Assembly: GCF_000559085.1 (NCBI RefSeq)
Contig: NZ_JALN02000001.1
Coordinates: 2,914,001-2,978,000, forward strand
DNA: 64,000 nt
From: Mycolicibacterium aromaticivorans JS19b1 = JCM 16368
GTDB taxonomy: Bacteria > Actinomycetota > Actinomycetes > Mycobacteriales > Mycobacteriaceae
Direction: 5' to 3'
Each line of letters starts with the position of its first letter. Position 1 is the first letter of the stretch. A model generated the notes under the pieces. It did not search any database. It was not told where the DNA came from and saw only the letters and a list, made by a program, of their open reading frames with translations. Both the position numbers and the translations under genes were made by a program. Shown here in pieces: positions 61,186 through 64,000 of this stretch.

Positions 61186-61203
61186 ATATGGTCCACACCA
61201 TAT
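61186..61203. promoter_or_regulatory. TetR-type operator upstream of the FadE5-like gene
   Basis: ATATGGTccacACCATAT is a perfect 7-4-7 inverted repeat about 86 bases before the ATG at 61289. Its core TATGGT-N4-ACCATA repeats the dyad at 61070-61085. Sharing of one operator type on both sides of the region suggests one TetR protein controls both transcripts. Confidence 0.72.
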
Positions 61204-61288
61204 TTCAGGACGCTGGATGAACACCCTGATCAGTGCAGGTGAACCGAGCTAGGCTCGGGCTCAGCCGGCGATGAGGAGGACGCACGCG

Positions 61289-63118
61289 ATGAGCCACTAC
61301 AAGAGCAATGTCCGCGACCTCGAGTTCAATCTCTTCGAGTTCCTTGATGTGGAGAAGGCTCTCGACGCCTATCCCGACCTCGACGGGGATTCGATCCGGG
61401 AGATGCTGGCCGAGGCAGCCCGGCTGGCCGAGGGGCCGGTCGCCGAATCGTTCGCCGAGACCGACCGTCATCCGCCCACATTCGACCCCGGTACCCATGC
61501 GGTGTCGTTGCCCGAGCCGTTCTGCACGTCGATGCGGGCCTGGCAGCAGGGGGAGTGGTTCCGCATCGGGCTGTCCGAGGAGGTGGGCGGCGTCCCGGCG
61601 CCTGCAATGGTCACCTGGGCGATCGACGAACTCGTGCTCGGGGCCAATCCCGCGGTGTTCATGTACATGGCCGGGCCGATCATGGCCAACATCCTGTTCC
61701 ACATCGGCAACGAGCAGCAGCGGCACTGGGCCGCCCTGGCAGCCGAACGCAACTGGTGCGCCACCATGGTGCTGACCGAGCCGGACGCCGGCTCCGACGT
61801 GGGTGCGGGCCGCACCAAGGCGGTCGACGCCGGCGACGGGACCTGGCACATCGAAGGCGTCAAACGGTTCATCACCAACGGTGACACCGGCGACTTCTTC
61901 GAGAACATCCTTCATCTGGTGCTGGCGCGCCCGGAAGGCGCCGGCCCCGGCACCAAGGGCCTGAGTCTCTTCCTGGTGCCCAAGTTCCTGCTCGATCCCG
62001 AGACCGGCGAGCCGGGCGAGCGCAATGGCGCGTTCGTCACCAACCTCGAACACAAGATGGGACTGAAGGCCTCGGCCACCACCGAACTCAGCCTGGGCCT
62101 GAACGGTAAGCCGGCCATCGGCTGGCTGGTGGGCGATGTGCACAACGGCATAGCCCAGATGTTCAAGGTCATCGAGTACGCACGAATGTTCGTGGGCACC
62201 AAGGCGATTGCGACGCTGTCCACCGGTTACCTCAATGCGCTGGAGTATGCCAAGACCAGGGTGCAGGGCGCCGACCTGACCCAGATGACCGACAAGACGG
62301 CACCTCGGGTGACGATCATTCATCACCCCGATGTGCGACGTGCCCTGATGACGCAGAAGGCGTACGCCGAAGGGCTGCGCGCGCTCTACCTCTACACCGC
62401 GGCACACCAGGATCCTGCGGTGGCACAGATCGTTTCGGGTGCCGACGCCTCGATGGCCGAGCGGGTCAACGATCTGCTGCTGCCGATCGTCAAGGGTGTC
62501 GGCTCCGAACGCGCCTACCAGTGCCTGACCGAGTCGCTGCAGACGTTCGGCGGATCCGGCTTCCTGCAGGACTACCCGATCGAGCAGTACATCCGCGACG
62601 CCAAGATCGACTCGCTCTACGAGGGCACCACCGCCATCCAGGCCCAGGACTTCTTCTTCCGCAAGATCGCCCGGGACCAGGGTGGGGCACTGGGGCATGT
62701 CGTCACCCAGATCGAGAAGTTCGTCGACAGCCCCGACCCGCGGCCCGAGCTGGCCGCCGCGCGCGCATCGCTGACCGACGCGCTGGACAACGTGCGCGCG
62801 GTCGCGACCGTGATGACCGGTTATCTGCTGGGGGCGCAAGAGGATGCTCGCGAGCTCTACCGGGTGGGACTGGAATCGGTCGGCTTCCTCCTCGCCGTCG
62901 GCGACCTGCTGATCGGCTGGTTCCTGTTGCGCCAGGCCGAGATCGCGCTACACGCACTCGACGGCGACCCGGATCCGCGTGAGCAGGATTTCTACCGCGG
63001 CAAGGTGGCGGTGGCGAAGTTCTTCGCCGGCAACGTGCTGCCGCGGCTGGCCGCCGAGCGGAAGGTCGCGGAGTCGATCGACGTGTCGATCATGGACCTG
63101 CCCGAAGAGGCCTTCTGA
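61289..63118 (+). CDS. FadE5-like acyl-CoA dehydrogenase
   Basis: A 609-residue acyl-CoA dehydrogenase of the long form with an extra C-terminal domain of about 150 residues. The start [17 protein letters not shown] and the blocks [60 protein letters not shown] and [22 protein letters not shown] match M. tuberculosis FadE5 closely. FadE5 has been shown to accept a wide range of acyl-CoA chain lengths. The many small changes and the different neighbours suggest a paralogue rather than the ortholog. GAGGAGG lies ten bases before the ATG. Likely repressed by the TetR protein next door and co-transcribed with the MaoC gene. Confidence 0.92.
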   Translation: MSHYKSNVRDLEFNLFEFLDVEKALDAYPDLDGDSIREMLAEAARLAEGPVAESFAETDRHPPTFDPGTHAVSLPEPFCTSMRAWQQGEWFRIGLSEEVGGVPAPAMVTWAIDELVLGANPAVFMYMAGPIMANILFHIGNEQQRHWAALAAERNWCATMVLTEPDAGSDVGAGRTKAVDAGDGTWHIEGVKRFITNGDTGDFFENILHLVLARPEGAGPGTKGLSLFLVPKFLLDPETGEPGERNGAFVTNLEHKMGLKASATTELSLGLNGKPAIGWLVGDVHNGIAQMFKVIEYARMFVGTKAIATLSTGYLNALEYAKTRVQGADLTQMTDKTAPRVTIIHHPDVRRALMTQKAYAEGLRALYLYTAAHQDPAVAQIVSGADASMAERVNDLLLPIVKGVGSERAYQCLTESLQTFGGSGFLQDYPIEQYIRDAKIDSLYEGTTAIQAQDFFFRKIARDQGGALGHVVTQIEKFVDSPDPRPELAAARASLTDALDNVRAVATVMTGYLLGAQEDARELYRVGLESVGFLLAVGDLLIGWFLLRQAEIALHALDGDPDPREQDFYRGKVAVAKFFAGNVLPRLAAERKVAESIDVSIMDLPEEAF

Positions 63119-63171
63119 GCGTCGGTCAAGATGGCGAGACCAACCGGTGGGATTGACGAGGAAGGGACCCC

Positions 63172-63630
63172 ATGAAGGTGATCACGTCCATCGACGACGC
63201 GGCGTCCGCGGTCGGCGAGGAGCTCGGCGTCAGCGAGTGGCTGCAGATCGATCAGAAGCGCATCAATGACTTCGCCGACGCGACCGGGGATCATCAGTGG
63301 ATCCACGTGGATGTGGAGAAGGCCAAGGCCGAAAGCCCTTACGGCACACCGATTGCGCACGGTTTCCTGACGCTGTCGCTGGTTCCCGCACTGTCCAAGG
63401 ACAACTTCCGCATCGAGAACGCGAAGATGGCGATCAACTACGGACTCAACAAGGTTCGGTTCGTGGCGGCCGTCCCGGTGGACAGCAGCATCCGGGTGCG
63501 GTCCGAACTCGTCGGCGCCGACAAGGTCGACGACAACACCGTCAACCTGACCGTCAAGCACACCATCGAGATCGACGGTGTCGACAAGCCCGCCGCCGTC
63601 GCCGAGATGATCGTCCGCGCGCTCTTCTAA
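63172..63630 (+). CDS. MaoC-like (R)-specific enoyl-CoA hydratase, HtdZ/Rv0130-like
   Basis: A 152-residue single hotdog protein with the hydratase-2 motif FADATGDHQWIHVDVEKA, in which Asp and His are the catalytic pair, and the second motif TPIAHGFLTLSLVP. Length and sequence are as in Rv0130 (HtdZ). It hydrates trans-2-enoyl-CoA to (R)-3-hydroxyacyl-CoA, the step after the FadE5-like dehydrogenase 53 bases upstream. The ATG at 63172 is preceded by GAGGAAGGG. Confidence 0.93.
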   Translation: MKVITSIDDAASAVGEELGVSEWLQIDQKRINDFADATGDHQWIHVDVEKAKAESPYGTPIAHGFLTLSLVPALSKDNFRIENAKMAINYGLNKVRFVAAVPVDSSIRVRSELVGADKVDDNTVNLTVKHTIEIDGVDKPAAVAEMIVRALF

Positions 63631-63635
63631 CCAGA

Positions 63636-63680
63636 CACGAAAAAGCCCCGACACGCTCGCGCGTGCGGGGCTTCTTCGTG
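63636..63680. terminator. Bidirectional terminator between the hydratase and aldehyde dehydrogenase genes
   Basis: A long hairpin with stem parts CACGAA/TTCGTG, AAGCCCCG/CGGGGCTT and CACGC/GCGTG around a TCGC loop. It is flanked by A on the left and T on the right as expected for an intrinsic terminator in both directions. It starts six bases after the hydratase stop. Confidence 0.92.
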
Positions 63681-63687
63681 TGACCGG

Positions 63688-64000
63688 CTATTCGGGGGTG
63701 TACCCGAACGGCAGCAGCACGCTCTTGGCCTGGGTGTACGCCTCGATACCCTCGGGCCCGTTCTCCCGGCCGATGCCGGAGTTCTTGTAGCCACCGAACG
63801 GCGAACCCGGATCGAACGCGTACATGTTGACCGCGTAGGTACCGGTGCGGATCTGGGCGGCGATCTTCATCGCCTTGTCGTTGTCGGTGGTGTAGACCGA
63901 ACCGGCCAGACCGTAGACGGAGTCGTTCGCGATGCGGACGGCATCCTCTTCGGTCTCGTAGGGGATCACCGCCAGGACGGGTCCAAAGATCTCCTCCTGC
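63688..64000 (-). CDS. Aldehyde dehydrogenase, C-terminal part
   Basis: The last about 104 residues of an NAD(P)-dependent aldehyde dehydrogenase; the 5' part lies outside the window. The frame is open to 64000 and begins with EEIFGPVLAVIPYETEEDA, the conserved catalytic-domain motif EIFGPV. Next come NDSVYGLAGSVYTTD and the C-terminal block VNMYAFDPGSPFGGYKNSGIGRENGPEGI, both typical. It converges with the MaoC gene. Substrate cannot be judged from this part. Confidence 0.93.
   Translation of the reverse strand, partial: QEEIFGPVLAVIPYETEEDAVRIANDSVYGLAGSVYTTDNDKAMKIAAQIRTGTYAVNMYAFDPGSPFGGYKNSGIGRENGPEGIEAYTQAKSVLLPFGYTPE

Noticed and set aside
1..64000. tRNA, rRNA, riboswitch, insertion sequence or prophage
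   Set aside because: None could be recognised by reading; a tRNA or riboswitch search tool could change this for weakly conserved cases.

Overview
The window is a chromosomal segment of a fast-evolving environmental mycobacterium (Mycolicibacterium type). Base composition is GC-rich throughout, GTG starts are common, and the gene order matches, as far as I remember it, the Mycobacterium tuberculosis stretch Rv0198c to Rv0222: zmp1, omamA, omamB, CoA-binding protein, Rv0201c-like gene, mmpL11, hemophore, Rv0204c/Rv0205-like membrane proteins, mmpL3, NYN protein, trmB, the Rv0209/Rv0210-like pair, PEP carboxykinase, fadD4, fadE3, Rv0216, lipW, lipC, a wax ester synthase and echA1. Synteny statements rest on memory, not on a search. 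No rRNA, tRNA, insertion sequence or CRISPR array was recognised.

Layout. 1-12.7 kb: an ArsR-type repressor with two operator dyads, the cell-envelope export block (zmp1, omamAB, mmpL11), then an accessory pair of tandem hemophore genes followed by a PrrA/PrrB-like two-component system. 12.8-16.1 kb: a large secreted PGRS-type protein that has a Sec signal instead of a PE domain and ends in a C39-like cysteine peptidase domain. 16.4-24.7 kb: AI-2E-like exporter, mmpL3-NYN-trmB operon, and a GTPase/membrane protein pair. 24.8-27.6 kb: pckG and a DUF4436-like protein. 27.6-57.4 kb: a long lipid and ketone catabolism region with acyl-CoA synthetases, acyl-CoA dehydrogenases, hydratases, CoA transferase, two amidohydrolases, a Baeyer-Villiger monooxygenase with its alcohol dehydrogenase, esterases, a wax ester synthase, and a 13E12-type HNH gene behind an SOS box. 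57.7-60.2 kb: a second PE-less PGRS protein. 60.2-63.6 kb: a TetR gene preceded by a 45-codon gene, divergent from a FadE5-like dehydrogenase and a MaoC hydratase, with shared operator dyads. The window ends inside an aldehyde dehydrogenase gene.

The most unusual signal is a short dispersed element of about 28-36 bp. It occurs eight times at four loci, always in the same orientation and always inside coding sequence: zmp1, the cytoplasmic tail of mmpL3 (a four-unit 36-bp tandem array plus one single copy), trmB and a gntR gene. In three genes it reads as the peptide GGQERSDRG. In gntR it carries one extra base and is read in another frame, so it behaves as a DNA-level mini-element that sits in loops and tails of otherwise conserved proteins.

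Other points: two PE-less PGRS proteins with a common N-terminal design; a perfect KstR-type box between an acyltransferase/fadD operon and echA1; a 12-bp perfect inverted repeat before the monooxygenase gene; and a one-base frameshift at a run of seven C in a fadD12-like gene.
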